A program made the translations under genes and the position numbers. The notes under the pieces were generated by a model that worked only from the letters and a program-made list of their open reading frames with translations, ran no database searches and was not told where the DNA came from. A stretch of 30,591 nucleotides of DNA from Betaproteobacteria bacterium UBA6910. Lineage in GTDB: Bacteria; Pseudomonadota; Gammaproteobacteria; Burkholderiales; UBA6910. Position 1 is the first letter of the stretch, and each line of letters begins with the position of its first letter. Where the stretch lies: contig DKBC01000017.1 in NCBI GenBank assembly GCA_002451065.1, positions 1 through 30,591 of the forward strand, given 5' to 3'. Of this stretch, positions 14,582 to 23,308 are shown one piece after another.

Positions 14582-16110
14582 CGCGGCACCTGACACTGAT
14601 CCTGGGCGATCAGCTGGACCCGGGCAGCGCGGCCTTCGAGGGTTTCGATCCCTCCCGGGACACGGTCTTGATGATCGAGGCCTCAGAAGAGGCGACCCAC
14701 GTATGGAGCCACAAGGCCCGCATCGCCTACTTTCTCTCGGCCATGCGCCACTTCGCCCAGGAGCTTGAGAAACGGGGCATCCCCCTTGAATACATCCGGG
14801 GCGATTCCGGGCCCGCATCCCTATCATCCGCTCTTCGCGACGCACTGTCCCGCCATCGGCCCCAGAAACTCATCATGGTGGAACCGGGTGAGCATCGCGT
14901 GCTCAGGGACATAGTATCCGCCTGCGAGGCGGCGGGGACACGCTACGCGGTGCGGGACGACCGCCACTTTCTACTGTCCACCGCCGAGTTCCGCCGCTGG
15001 GCCGGGCCCAAGCGTGAACTGCGCATGGAGCACTTCTACCGCGTCATGCGCCGGCGGACGGGAGTGCTGATGAAAAATGATCTTCCAGAGGGCGGCCGCT
15101 GGAACTACGATCGCGAGAATCGGGCTGGATTCGGAGTGGACGGACCCGGGCGGATCCCGCCACCGCCGCGTTTTCGGCCCGATGCCATCACCCGCGAAGT
15201 CATTGCGGAGGTGGAGCAGCGCTTCCCGCACCATCCTGGCCGCCTGGACACATTCGCCTGGCCGGTGAACCGAAAGCAGGCCCTCGCGGCCTTGCAGGAT
15301 TTCGTGGACCACCGGCTCGCAGTTTTCGGCTGCCACCAAGACGCCATGTGGAGCGGCGAGCCGTTCCTTGCCCACTCGCTCCTCGCCGCCGCCCTCAACC
15401 TCAAGCTCCTCAATCCCCGGGAAGTGATCGACCGGACCCTCGCCGCCTACCGCGCCCGTGGTATCGCCTTGGCGAGCGTCGAGGGCTTCCTGCGGCAAGT
15501 GCTGGGCTGGCGCGAATTCATCCGCGGCGTCTACTGGCTCGACATGCCTGCCCTCGCCGACGCGAATCATTATGGGCACCGGTTGCCGCTGCCGCGCTGG
15601 TACTGGACCGGCGAGACGCACATGCGCTGCCTGAGCAATGTCATCCACCAGACGCTCGAGCACGGCTACGCCCATCACATTCAGCGCCTGATGGTGACCG
15701 GAAATTTTGCGCTCCTGGCCGGGATCGAGCCCCGACAGGTGTGCGACTGGTACCTGGCGGTATACGTGGACGCCGTGGAGTGGGCCGAGCTGCCGAACAC
15801 CGTCGGCATGGCGCTTCACGCGAATCGGGGCCGCTTCACCAGCAAACCCTATGCGGCATCGGGCGCCTACATCAAGCGCATGAGCAACTACTGCCGGAGT
15901 TGCAGGTACCGGCCGGAAATCCGCCACGGCGCCCAGGCCTGCCCGCTGACAACCCTCTACTGGGACTTTCTCGCAAGGAACCGAGACGAGCTTGCGGGCT
16001 CTCCGCGCACTGCCCTGATGGCGCGCAATCTTGAGCGCCTGCCGAAACAGGAGCTGGACGCCATTCGCCGCCAAGCTGCCACGCTGCGCGACGGGCTGGA
16101 TCTAATCTAG
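14578..16110 (+). CDS. Bacterial iron-sulfur photolyase/cryptochrome (FeS-BCP, PhrB-like)
   Basis: The 510-residue flavoprotein belongs to the class of PhrB from Agrobacterium, which repairs (6-4) photoproducts with blue light and binds FAD, a lumazine antenna and a 4Fe-4S cluster. The N-terminus HLTLILGDQLDPGS and the FAD-domain segments SVEGFLRQVLGWREFIRGVYW and ANRGRFTSKPYAASGAYIKRMS are characteristic. The four cluster cysteines are C351, C439, C442 and C455. Their spacing (88, 3, 13) is identical to that of PhrB as I know it, with numbering shifted by one. The start is GTG 14578, overlapping the photoreceptor stop (GTGA). The frame upstream of this is only the photoreceptor gene in another frame. 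Confidence 0.96.
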   Translation: MTRHLTLILGDQLDPGSAAFEGFDPSRDTVLMIEASEEATHVWSHKARIAYFLSAMRHFAQELEKRGIPLEYIRGDSGPASLSSALRDALSRHRPQKLIMVEPGEHRVLRDIVSACEAAGTRYAVRDDRHFLLSTAEFRRWAGPKRELRMEHFYRVMRRRTGVLMKNDLPEGGRWNYDRENRAGFGVDGPGRIPPPPRFRPDAITREVIAEVEQRFPHHPGRLDTFAWPVNRKQALAALQDFVDHRLAVFGCHQDAMWSGEPFLAHSLLAAALNLKLLNPREVIDRTLAAYRARGIALASVEGFLRQVLGWREFIRGVYWLDMPALADANHYGHRLPLPRWYWTGETHMRCLSNVIHQTLEHGYAHHIQRLMVTGNFALLAGIEPRQVCDWYLAVYVDAVEWAELPNTVGMALHANRGRFTSKPYAASGAYIKRMSNYCRSCRYRPEIRHGAQACPLTTLYWDFLARNRDELAGSPRTALMARNLERLPKQELDAIRRQAATLRDGLDLI

Positions 16111-16119
16111 CGAGTAGTG

Positions 16120-16149
16120 GCGCCGACGGATATCCGGTATCCTCGGCGC
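16120..16149 (+). other. Stem-loop after the photolyase gene
   Basis: GCGCCGA (16120-16126), a bulged C, then GGATA pair with TATCC-TCGGCGC (16138-16149) around the five-base loop TCCGG, giving twelve pairs. No T-run follows, so it is not a standard terminator. It may protect the photolyase mRNA end or act in the rfaE2 leader, since rfaE2 begins 45 bases later. Confidence 0.45.
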
Positions 16150-16194
16150 ACGATTCCCACCAACGAAGTTCTGTACCCCGGGACCCAGTTTCCC

Positions 16195-16686
16195 ATGAGT
16201 TATTCGTCACCAGAGTTCGAGCGCAAGGTCTGCGAGCCTGCTGATATCGAGCGCGCGGTCGCAGGCTTGCCGCGGCCGATGGTTTTCACCAACGGCTGCT
16301 TCGATCTGCTCCACCGCGGGCATGTCACTTACCTGGCCCAGGCCCGCGCCCTCGGCGCCAGCCTCGTGGTGGGAGCGAATACGGATGCCTCGGTGCGTCG
16401 CCTCGGCAAGGGCCCTGACCGCCCTCTAAATGCGCTCGCCGACCGGGTCGCCGTGCTCGCGGCCCTGGAGTCGGTGAGTCTGGTCACATGGTTCGATGAG
16501 GACACCCCCCTCGCTCTGATCCTGCGGGTGAGGCCCGACGTGCTCGTAAAAGGGGGCGACTGGGCGAACGACAGGATCGTGGGAGCCCGGGAAGTGCTTG
16601 GGTGGGGCGGACAAGTGCATTCGATTCCGTTCCTGCACCAGACTTCGACCAGCGCCCTAATCGAGAGGATGCGCCGGAGGGGCTAG
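16195..16686 (+). CDS. rfaE2: D-glycero-beta-D-manno-heptose 1-phosphate adenylyltransferase
   Basis: The enzyme adenylylates heptose 1-phosphate to ADP-heptose, a precursor of the LPS inner core. The 163-residue protein is the stand-alone nucleotidyltransferase half of HldE. It shows MVFTNGCFDLLHRGHVTYL with the catalytic HxGH (HRGH), GANTDASVRRLGKGPDRP, DVLVKGGDW and the C-terminal TSTSALIERMR. The open frame can be extended to a GTG at 16117. ATG 16195 gives the usual length and avoids the stem-loop at 16120-16149. In betaproteobacteria this gene often lies next to birA-coaX-SPOR genes, as here, where it converges with them. Confidence 0.95.
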   Translation: MSYSSPEFERKVCEPADIERAVAGLPRPMVFTNGCFDLLHRGHVTYLAQARALGASLVVGANTDASVRRLGKGPDRPLNALADRVAVLAALESVSLVTWFDEDTPLALILRVRPDVLVKGGDWANDRIVGAREVLGWGGQVHSIPFLHQTSTSALIERMRRRG

Positions 16687-16690
16687 CCCC

Positions 16691-16712
16691 CACCATCAAT
16701 CCGCCGATGGTG
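16691..16712. other. Stem-loop between convergent rfaE2 and SPOR genes
   Basis: CACCATC (16691-16697) pairs with GATGGTG (16706-16712) around an eight-base loop. The palindrome GGGGCTAGCCCC overlaps the rfaE2 stop just before it. There is no T-run on either strand. It might help end transcription from both sides in this 33-base gap, but that is only a guess. Confidence 0.35.
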
Positions 16713-16719
16713 CCGCAAA

Positions 16720-17373
16720 TCAGCCGCCCCCAGGTTCGGCGCAGGCGGTGGCCCGCAACTCGGTTCCCGGGAATTCCTGCTTCAATTCCACCATCCTCTC
16801 GGTGAGAGCATTGTCCGGGTCCCTCAGCACAAGCAGCGAGAGCTTCACCAGCTGGTCACGCTTTCCGACAACCGCCGATCGCACCCCCTTGTCCACGAGG
16901 TCGGCATGGAACTTCTTCGCCGACTCTTCGCTGCGGAAGATGCCGAGGGAGATGGCGTACTTCCATTTGGGATGATCCTGAATCAGGAAGTACTCGGACA
17001 CGCCCAGGTCTTTGAGTTCGCCGATTTTCTTCTCCGCGTCCTCCTGGGTTATCAGCGGCGGGATGTAGACCCAGTAGCCCGCGTTGTCCTCCAGTTGGCG
17101 GCTCGAAACCCTGTCCCCGAGCCCGATCCTCTCGATGGCGGCTTCGGCCCGCGGCAGTTCGGTGGAGGTAAAGCTGCCCCATTCAAGGCACGCCGCCGGC
17201 GCCTTAGCCGCTGCGGCCTGGAGCGGCGGCAGCGCCTCCGGCGACACCAAGCGGATCTGCTCGGCCCTGAGGGGGCGACTCACGTGGCTTTCGCCGCCGG
17301 TAACGTCGCCGAACTGGGCAAGTGCGAACGCGGCAAGGTTCGCGGCCAGCAGCAGAAAAAACAACCATCTCAT
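16720..17373 (-). CDS. SPOR-domain membrane-anchored protein
   Basis: This 217-residue protein has an N-terminal hydrophobic anchor (RWLFFLLLAANLAAFALAQF, about 2-21), a variable linker and a SPOR-like domain. The domain holds LEWGSFTSTELPRAEAAIERIGLG near residue 62, then YWVYIPPLITQEDAEKKIGELKDLGVSEYFLI and YAISLGIFRSEESAKKFHADLVDKGV. SPOR domains bind denuded glycan strands at the division septum; here the role is unproven. The gene overlaps coaX by four bases (ATGA) and is the last of the tyrS-birA-coaX run. This position after coaX is common in betaproteobacteria. Confidence 0.88.
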   Translation of the reverse strand: MRWLFFLLLAANLAAFALAQFGDVTGGESHVSRPLRAEQIRLVSPEALPPLQAAAAKAPAACLEWGSFTSTELPRAEAAIERIGLGDRVSSRQLEDNAGYWVYIPPLITQEDAEKKIGELKDLGVSEYFLIQDHPKWKYAISLGIFRSEESAKKFHADLVDKGVRSAVVGKRDQLVKLSLLVLRDPDNALTERMVELKQEFPGTELRATACAEPGGG

Positions 17374-18110
17374 TGCGGGTCAGGCTCCCGGGCGATGATC
17401 ACAAGTCCCTCGAGCACCAGATTATCCACTACTTGCACGGACAGTCTAAGGTGCGGACGAAGGGCCGCCGCCGCGCCGCCGCTCAGCAGGCAGCGGGGCT
17501 CGCTGGCGTCACGGTATCGCAGCAGTTCTGCCATGCGATCCACCGCGCCGCCCAGCGCCTGGTAGGTGCCGCTCTCGATGGCGTTGGCGGTGGAAGTGGG
17601 AAACGGCTGAAATACGCCCGGCTCCAGGCCGAGGGCCGTGGTGCTTCCGGCAAGGGCGCGCTTCATGAGGTCCGGACCGGGCGTAATGAGTCCTCCAAGA
17701 AAGTGGCCGTCGCGACCCAAGGCATCCACGGTGACCGCGGTTCCCGCGTTCACTACCAGGCATACCGCGCCGTCGCTCAAGCGCCGCGCAGCGATCAACG
17801 CCGCCCAGCGGTCGCAGCCAAGCTGGGTCGGGTTCGAGTAGCCGTTCTGCACCCCGGCCTGCTCAACCCGCGACGATATCCAACGCCGGGGCGCGTCCCA
17901 GCACTCGAAACCGCCCTCAAGAAAGGCCCTCGTCTCGGGCCCCGCCACGTTGGACACCACAATAAGCTCCGGCGCCGGAATCTCGGACCATGCCACCAGC
18001 AGCGATTGGCGCTGGCCGTGATCCGTGCTGCCGCGGGCCTCCCAGCCGTGGCCATCGTGCAGGCCCCACTTGATGCGGGTATTTCCGGCGTCCACCGCGA
18101 GAATTTTCAC
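17370..18110 (-). CDS. coaX: Type III pantothenate kinase
   Basis: CoaX phosphorylates pantothenate, the first step of coenzyme A synthesis, with a monovalent-cation requirement and no inhibition by CoA. The 246-residue protein has the ASKHA-fold motifs LAVDAGNTRIKWG (phosphate 1), GCDRWAALIAARR, LVVNAGTAVTVDAL (phosphate 2), GGLITPGPDLMKRAL and LLSGGAAAAL. I prefer GTG 18110, which overlaps the birA stop (GTGA) and has GGGAG six bases upstream. A GTG two codons earlier (18116) sits directly on the purine tract. The gene continues into the SPOR gene with a four-base overlap. Confidence 0.95.
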   Translation of the reverse strand: MKILAVDAGNTRIKWGLHDGHGWEARGSTDHGQRQSLLVAWSEIPAPELIVVSNVAGPETRAFLEGGFECWDAPRRWISSRVEQAGVQNGYSNPTQLGCDRWAALIAARRLSDGAVCLVVNAGTAVTVDALGRDGHFLGGLITPGPDLMKRALAGSTTALGLEPGVFQPFPTSTANAIESGTYQALGGAVDRMAELLRYRDASEPRCLLSGGAAAALRPHLRLSVQVVDNLVLEGLVIIAREPDPQ

Positions 18111-19081
18111 CGGCACTCCCTCAGGCTCAGTTCGCCACCGAAGAAGCGCCGCACCCCCGAGCGTGTCTCCAACACCAGCGCGCCGTCACGGTCCACCCCC
18201 CGCGCCGTCCCCTCGATGGCGCCGCCGTCCGGCAGCGCCAGCGAGACCGGGCGGTTCTTGTAAGCATCCCGCCCCATCCAAGCCTCCGCAAATGGCCCGA
18301 ATCCTCCCCCCGTCTCGAAGTCAGCGAGCACCCGCGCCAGGTGGGCCAGGGTCACCCCCAGCACCCGGCTGCGGCTTACATCTTCGGCGGCAGCCGCCAA
18401 GTCCGTGACCGGCTGGTCGACGCGCCGCCGGGATTCCGGCCCAAGCTTGAGATTGATGCCGACGCCAATAACTGCGGCGCTCGGTCCCTGCATCTCTCCC
18501 TGGAGTTCGATCAGGGTACCGGCGAGCTTGCCCGCGCCATGCAGCACGTCATTGGGCCACTTGAGTCGTGTGCCCCCGGCTCCCAGTTCGTCGAAGGCCC
18601 GCGTCAGTCCCACGCCCACCGCCAGGCTCAGGCCAGCGAGAAAGGCCGGTCCCTGCTCAAAACGCCAGAGCAGCGAGAACGTGAGCCCCTCGCACAGCCC
18701 GCAATGCCAGGCGCGGCCGCGCCGGCCCCGCCCCGCCCACTGCAACTCGGCCGCAATCACCTTGCCACTGGGTTCGGCCCCGGCGCGCTCGAGCAGCAGC
18801 GTGCTGGTGGACGGCGCCGTGTCGAGGATCTCGATTTCGAACCTTCCGGCAAGGGCACCGGCGCTCTCGAGGACCTGCTGCGGGTCGAGCCAATCGAGGG
18901 CTTCGGGGAGGCAGTATCCGCGCCCCCGCACCTTGAACACCCTGATCCCGGCTTGCTCCGCGGAATGAAGTGCATTCCACACGCTGCCCCGGCTCACGCC
19001 AAGCTCCCGGGCGATGGCCTCGCCGGAACGGAAGCCCCCGTCGGATAGGCGGCGCAGGACTGCGAAGGCGAGAGGATTCAT
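18107..19081 (-). CDS. birA: Biotin-protein ligase / biotin operon repressor
   Basis: BirA activates biotin to biotinyl-AMP and attaches it to the biotin carboxyl carrier protein. With its N-terminal DNA-binding domain it can also repress biotin genes. The 324-residue protein has a winged helix (about 1-65: SGEAIARELGVSRGSVWNAL, GYCLP), the catalytic loop GRGRRGRAW, LKWPNDVL, GTLIEL and VIGVGINL, and a C-terminal SH3-like domain. The retained HTH marks it as the bifunctional type. ATG 19081 has no clear ribosome binding site. It follows tyrS by 44 bases on the same strand. Confidence 0.95.
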   Translation of the reverse strand: MNPLAFAVLRRLSDGGFRSGEAIARELGVSRGSVWNALHSAEQAGIRVFKVRGRGYCLPEALDWLDPQQVLESAGALAGRFEIEILDTAPSTSTLLLERAGAEPSGKVIAAELQWAGRGRRGRAWHCGLCEGLTFSLLWRFEQGPAFLAGLSLAVGVGLTRAFDELGAGGTRLKWPNDVLHGAGKLAGTLIELQGEMQGPSAAVIGVGINLKLGPESRRRVDQPVTDLAAAAEDVSRSRVLGVTLAHLARVLADFETGGGFGPFAEAWMGRDAYKNRPVSLALPDGGAIEGTARGVDRDGALVLETRSGVRRFFGGELSLRECR

Positions 19082-19125
19082 GACTCAGGTAAACGGGCGC
19101 GGGGCGCCCTCCGGGCGTCGTGCAG

Positions 19126-20325
19126 TCAGGAAAGGGTGACCCGGGCAAACTTGCGCCGCCCGACCTGGAGCACCGCGCGCTCACCACGGCCGAGCTTGAG
19201 CGCCTTGTCGCTCACTTTTTCGCCATTGAGCCGCACTCCGCCCTGCTCGATCATGCGCAGCGCCTCGGAGGTGCTGACTGTGAGCCGCGCCTGTTTGAGC
19301 ACTTGGGCAATAGTCACTCCGCCATCGCCGGCCGGAACCGTAATTTCCGGGATGTCCGCCGGAATGGCGTGCTGACGGAAGCGGGTCTCGAAATCGGCCA
19401 GTGCCTGATCCGCCGCCGCCCTGCTGTGGAAGCGCGCAACGAGCTCCTGGGCAAATGCGACCTTGATGTCCCGGGGGTTCCGCCCGCCCGCCACTTCCCG
19501 CTTCCAACTCCGGATCACGGAAAGCGGCTCGAACGACAGCAACTCAATGTAGCGCCACATCAAATCGTCCGACACCGACATGAGCTTGCCGAAGATCTGC
19601 TCCGGGGATTCGGTAACACCAACATAATTGCCCAGAGACTTGGACATCTTGTTCACGCCGTCCAGCCCCTCCAGCAGGGGCATCGTGAGAATGCATTGGG
19701 GCGGCTGGTGAAAATGCTTCTGCAGCTCCCGACCCATGAGCAGGTTGAATTTCTGATCGGTGCCGCCGAGTTCAACGTCCGCCTTCAGTTCCACCGAGTC
19801 GTAGCCCTGGATCAGCGGATAGAGGAATTCATGAATGGCAATGGGCTGATTCGCGCGGTAACGCTTGCCGAAGTCATCGCGCTCCAGCATACGCGCCACG
19901 GTATGGGTGGCGGCCAGCCGGACAAGGTCGGCGGCGCTGAATTTGTCCATCCACGCGGAATTGAAAACCACGTCGGTGTGCTCGGGGTTCAGGATCTTGA
20001 ACACCTGGTCCGTGTAGCTGTCGGCATTGCGCGCCACTTCCTCCCGGGTGAGCGGCGGGCGAGTCGCGTTCTTGCCGGTCGGATCCCCGATCATCCCGGT
20101 GAAGTCCCCGATCAGGAACAAGGCGCGATGCCCAAGGTCCTGGAACTGGCGCATCTTGTTAAGCAGCACCGTGTGTCCCAGGTGAAGGTCGGGGGCCGTC
20201 GGGTCAAACCCGGCCTTGATCCTTAGCGGCCGGCGCAAAGCAAGTTTTTGCGCCAGTTCCCCTTCCACCAGCAATTCTTCGCATCCGCGCTTGATGATTT
20301 CGAGGGCTTCGAAGGGAGTAGCCAT
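19126..20325 (-). CDS. tyrS: Tyrosyl-tRNA synthetase
   Basis: TyrS charges tRNA-Tyr with tyrosine in the cytoplasm. The 399-residue protein is a class I synthetase with [20 protein letters not shown] (HIGH motif as HLGH), [46 protein letters not shown] (KMSKS) and a C-terminal S4 domain ([23 protein letters not shown]). The size fits the longer bacterial TyrRS subtype. ATG 20325 has no clear Shine-Dalgarno sequence. It is divergent from the M23 peptidase gene; the 126-base gap holds an imperfect GGCGC...GCGCC dyad near 20380. Confidence 0.97.
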   Translation of the reverse strand: MATPFEALEIIKRGCEELLVEGELAQKLALRRPLRIKAGFDPTAPDLHLGHTVLLNKMRQFQDLGHRALFLIGDFTGMIGDPTGKNATRPPLTREEVARNADSYTDQVFKILNPEHTDVVFNSAWMDKFSAADLVRLAATHTVARMLERDDFGKRYRANQPIAIHEFLYPLIQGYDSVELKADVELGGTDQKFNLLMGRELQKHFHQPPQCILTMPLLEGLDGVNKMSKSLGNYVGVTESPEQIFGKLMSVSDDLMWRYIELLSFEPLSVIRSWKREVAGGRNPRDIKVAFAQELVARFHSRAAADQALADFETRFRQHAIPADIPEITVPAGDGGVTIAQVLKQARLTVSTSEALRMIEQGGVRLNGEKVSDKALKLGRGERAVLQVGRRKFARVTLS

Positions 20326-20451
20326 GCGCGTGAACTAGGGAGAATAATTCCTAACGATGCCGGACCCTTAACGGCGAAATTTGAGGCGCTTTCCCTTTTA
20401 GGGCGCCGCTCTTTCTGCTAACCTTTGGCTCGCAAGAACTTGGAAAACCAA

Positions 20452-21771
20452 ATGATGCAACGCAACGAAGGTGACATTCTAGCTCAAAAACCGGCTCCCG
20501 CAGAACGCAAGAATCGGTTGCGCTGGCTGGCAACCCTGTCGAGCGTGCCACTGTTTGGAATCGTCGCCGCGTTTGGCATTGCGCCCGACACAACGGTCCA
20601 AGACATACCGGCCGTCACCGTCGTGGATCATCTAAGGCTGCCCAAGGCGGAGCCGGTAGCGACTCCGACGGGCTATTGGCGCGAGGCCCGGGTCGAGCGT
20701 GGCGACAACATCTCGCGGCTGCTGGAGCGGCTGCAGGTAAAGGACCCGGCCGCCATGACCGCGCTGCTGACGGCAAAGGGCGTCAAGGCCCCCCGCCAGC
20801 TCGTTCCCGGACGGTCAGCTCAGGCGCTTACTACCGATGACGGGCAGCTGCTGGATTTCCGTTACCTCGCTCCTAGCGGCAACGAACTCGTGGTCAAGCG
20901 GGACAGGGACGGTTTCAGCATCTCCGAGGAGCCCGCCGACCTGGAAACCCGCGTTCACATGAGCACCGGGGAGATAGACCACTCCCTGTTCGGTGCCACG
21001 GACGCCGCCGGGATTCCCGACACCGTGGCCATCCAGATGGCCGACGTTTTCGCCTCCGAGATCGACTTTCACCGCGATATCCGCACCGGGGACCGTTTCA
21101 CCGTGGTCTACGAGGTTTCCTACGCCCGGGGCGAGCCGGTCAGTTCCGGGCGGGTGCTGGCCGCCGAATTCATCAACGAGGGCAAAGCCCATCGCGCGGT
21201 CTTTTTCCAGGCGCCGGATGGCCGCGGCGGGTACTACGCGCCCGACGGGAAGAATCTGCGCAAGGCCTTCCTGCGCTCGCCCCTGGAGTTCTCGCGAATC
21301 AGCTCCGGGTTCACCAGCCGCCGCTACCACCCTGTGCTCAAGGAGTGGCGCGCTCACCGGGGCATCGACTATGCGGCTCCTACCGGTACCCGGGTCAGGG
21401 CGACCGCCGACGGCAGGGTCGAGTTCGTCGGACGCAAGGGCGGCTACGGCAACCTGATTGTGCTGCGCCATGCGGGCCGCGTCTCCACCGCCTACGGTCA
21501 TCTCTCCCGGTACGCCCGCGGCCTCCGCAACGGCAGCCGCGTAAGCCAGGGCGAGATTATTGGCTATGTCGGAAGCACCGGACTCGCCACGGGGCCACAT
21601 CTTCACTACGAATTCCGTGTCAATGGCGCCCAGCGCAATCCGCTCACCGTGGCCATGCCTGCCGCCGAGCCTGTCGCGCCCAAGCATAAGGCTGCCTTTG
21701 ATGTCGTAGCGGCCGAAATGAAGGTGCGCCTGGCCCTCGCCTCGGGAACCCAGGTCGCCAGCCGCGAATAG
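20452..21771 (+). CDS. M23-family murein endopeptidase (MepM/OapA-like)
   Basis: The 439-residue protein is a LytM-type zinc endopeptidase that cuts peptidoglycan cross-links. It has a basic N-terminus and one membrane anchor (about 24-43). An OapA/LysM-like segment follows (YWREARVERGDNISRLLERLQV), then a middle domain (to about 275) and the catalytic M23 domain. The zinc and catalytic residues are H302 and D306 in HRGIDYAAPTGT and H383/H385 in GPHLHYEF, so it should be active. The start is ATG 20452 with a weak GGAA upstream. ATG 20455 and TTG 20425 are alternatives. It is followed after 15 bases by anmK, a common pairing in betaproteobacteria that links cell-wall turnover with recycling. 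Confidence 0.93.
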   Translation: MMQRNEGDILAQKPAPAERKNRLRWLATLSSVPLFGIVAAFGIAPDTTVQDIPAVTVVDHLRLPKAEPVATPTGYWREARVERGDNISRLLERLQVKDPAAMTALLTAKGVKAPRQLVPGRSAQALTTDDGQLLDFRYLAPSGNELVVKRDRDGFSISEEPADLETRVHMSTGEIDHSLFGATDAAGIPDTVAIQMADVFASEIDFHRDIRTGDRFTVVYEVSYARGEPVSSGRVLAAEFINEGKAHRAVFFQAPDGRGGYYAPDGKNLRKAFLRSPLEFSRISSGFTSRRYHPVLKEWRAHRGIDYAAPTGTRVRATADGRVEFVGRKGGYGNLIVLRHAGRVSTAYGHLSRYARGLRNGSRVSQGEIIGYVGSTGLATGPHLHYEFRVNGAQRNPLTVAMPAAEPVAPKHKAAFDVVAAEMKVRLALASGTQVASRE

Positions 21772-21786
21772 CAGCACCCCGAGCCC

Positions 21787-22878
21787 TTGGCCGAGTTATT
21801 CGTCGGTCTGATGTCGGGGACCAGCCTCGACGGGGCAGACGCCGTCCTGGCGGAATTCAACGCGGGTCCACCGCGCTTGGTGGCAACCACCCACGAGCCT
21901 TTCGACGCAGACCTCCGGCATCGGCTGCTGGCCCTGGCCGAGCCCGGCCCGGACGAACTCCACCGCGCCGCGGAACTGGCCAACGCGCTGGCCATGCGTT
22001 ATGCGGACGCCACCTTGGAACTCTTAGCAGGTGCTGGAGCAGACCCGAAGGCCGTGGCGGCCATCGGCTGCCACGGCCAGACTGTGCGCCATCGACCCGA
22101 TCTGGGATTTACCGTGCAGCTCGTCAACGCTGCCCTGCTGGCGGAGACCACCGGCATCACCGTGGTCTCGGATTTCCGCAGCCGGGACATCGCCGCCGGC
22201 GGGGAAGGAGCGCCACTGGTGCCAGCGTTCCACGCGGCGCTGTTCAGGGACACTCGGGAGCATCGCGTGGTCCTGAACCTCGGGGGAATGGCCAACATCA
22301 CGGATCTGCCTGCCTCAGGTCCCGTTACCGGCTTTGACTGCGGCCCCGGCAATACGCTGCTGGACGGGTGGTGCGCCCGGCACGTGGGCAAGCGCTTCGA
22401 TGAAGGCGGAGCTTGGGCCGCTTCCGGAAAGGTGCTGGACGGCCTCCTCAAGCGGCTGATAGCGGACCCCTATTTCGGCCGCGCCCCCCCGAAAAGCACC
22501 GGACGGGAAGAGTTCAACCTCGGCTGGCTTGCGGCCCGCCTCCACGGCGACGAATCGCCGGCGGACGTGCAGGCGACGCTGCTTGCCCTCACCGTGCGCT
22601 CCGTCGGCCAGGCGATCCGTGAGCGGTGCCGAGGCGCTCGCGCCGTCTATGTCTGCGGGGGCGGCGCGCGCAACGGGGTACTGGTTAGGGCCCTCGCCGA
22701 ATCATTAACGGGAATCGAGCTGCGATTGACCGATGCTCTTGGAATCGGGGCGGAATGGGTCGAGGCGTTCGCTTTCGCCTGGCTCGCACGCCAGAGCCTT
22801 CGCGGCGAGCCCGGAAACCTGCCGGAGGTGACGGGGGCCCGAGGCCGCCGCGTGCTGGGGGCGATCTACCGGGCGTGA
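21787..22878 (+). CDS. anmK: Anhydro-N-acetylmuramic acid kinase
   Basis: AnmK opens the 1,6-anhydro ring of anhMurNAc and phosphorylates it to MurNAc-6-phosphate during peptidoglycan recycling. The 363-residue protein shows the family start LFVGLMSGTSLDGADAVL, IGCHGQTVRHRP, DFRSRDIAAGGEGAPLVPAFH, LNLGGMANIT, GFDCGPGNTLLD and the late YVCGGGARNGVL. The start codon is TTG 21787, which gives the usual beginning MAELFVGLMSG; no ATG is available before the glycine motif. It probably shares the transcript of the M23 peptidase gene. Confidence 0.96.
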   Translation: MAELFVGLMSGTSLDGADAVLAEFNAGPPRLVATTHEPFDADLRHRLLALAEPGPDELHRAAELANALAMRYADATLELLAGAGADPKAVAAIGCHGQTVRHRPDLGFTVQLVNAALLAETTGITVVSDFRSRDIAAGGEGAPLVPAFHAALFRDTREHRVVLNLGGMANITDLPASGPVTGFDCGPGNTLLDGWCARHVGKRFDEGGAWAASGKVLDGLLKRLIADPYFGRAPPKSTGREEFNLGWLAARLHGDESPADVQATLLALTVRSVGQAIRERCRGARAVYVCGGGARNGVLVRALAESLTGIELRLTDALGIGAEWVEAFAFAWLARQSLRGEPGNLPEVTGARGRRVLGAIYRA

Positions 22879-22880
22879 AC

Positions 22881-22909
22881 CAAAAACAAAAGGGGGCCGC
22901 AGCCCCCTT
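22881..22909 (-). terminator. Rho-independent terminator of erpA
   Basis: AAGGGGGC (22890-22897) and GCCCCCTT (22902-22909) form an eight-pair stem with loop CGCA. On the minus strand the stem runs into TTTGTTTTTG (22889-22881). The plus strand lacks a T-run, so it mainly ends erpA transcription. Confidence 0.85.
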
Positions 22910-22930
22910 CTGACGAATGATTGCGGGTGG

Positions 22931-23278
22931 TCATACAGAAAACGACGAGCCACAGCCGCAGGTGGTCGTCGCATTCGGGTTTTTGATCACAAACTGGGCG
23001 CCCTCGGCATTTTCCTGGTAGTCGATCTCCGCACCCGCCAGGTACTGGAAGCTCATCGGGTCGATCAGCAGCGTAACCCCGTTCTTTTCCATTACGGTGT
23101 CGTCGTCGGCGGTGGCCTCATCGAAGGTGAAGCCGTACTGGAAGCCCGAGCAGCCGCCGCCGGACACAAACACCCGGAGCTTGAGTTCCGGATTGCCTTC
23201 CTCATCGATCAGTTGCTTTACCTTGCTGGCGGCGCTGTCGGTGAAATTCAGCGGCATAGTGTCAGTCACGGCGTTCAT
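22931..23278 (-). CDS. erpA: Iron-sulfur cluster insertion protein ErpA (A-type carrier)
   Basis: ErpA delivers 4Fe-4S clusters to apoproteins, including IspG/IspH of isoprenoid synthesis. The 115-residue protein has the A-type carrier signature [12 protein letters not shown] and the C-terminal CGCGSSFSV, giving the three conserved cysteines. ATG 23278 is chosen for the AGGAG seven bases upstream and for the standard length; the frame extends eight codons further. It has its own promoter inside the bactofilin 3' end and a terminator right after the stop, so it is likely monocistronic. Its partner anmK is convergent. Confidence 0.96.
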   Translation of the reverse strand: MNAVTDTMPLNFTDSAASKVKQLIDEEGNPELKLRVFVSGGGCSGFQYGFTFDEATADDDTVMEKNGVTLLIDPMSFQYLAGAEIDYQENAEGAQFVIKNPNATTTCGCGSSFSV

Positions 23279-23308
23279 GGCCCACTCCTCAAATAAATGC
23301 AAGAGCGT

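Noticed and set aside
22890..22909. The erpA terminator also serving anmK
   Set aside because: The plus strand after the stem lacks a T-run, so a two-way role is doubtful.
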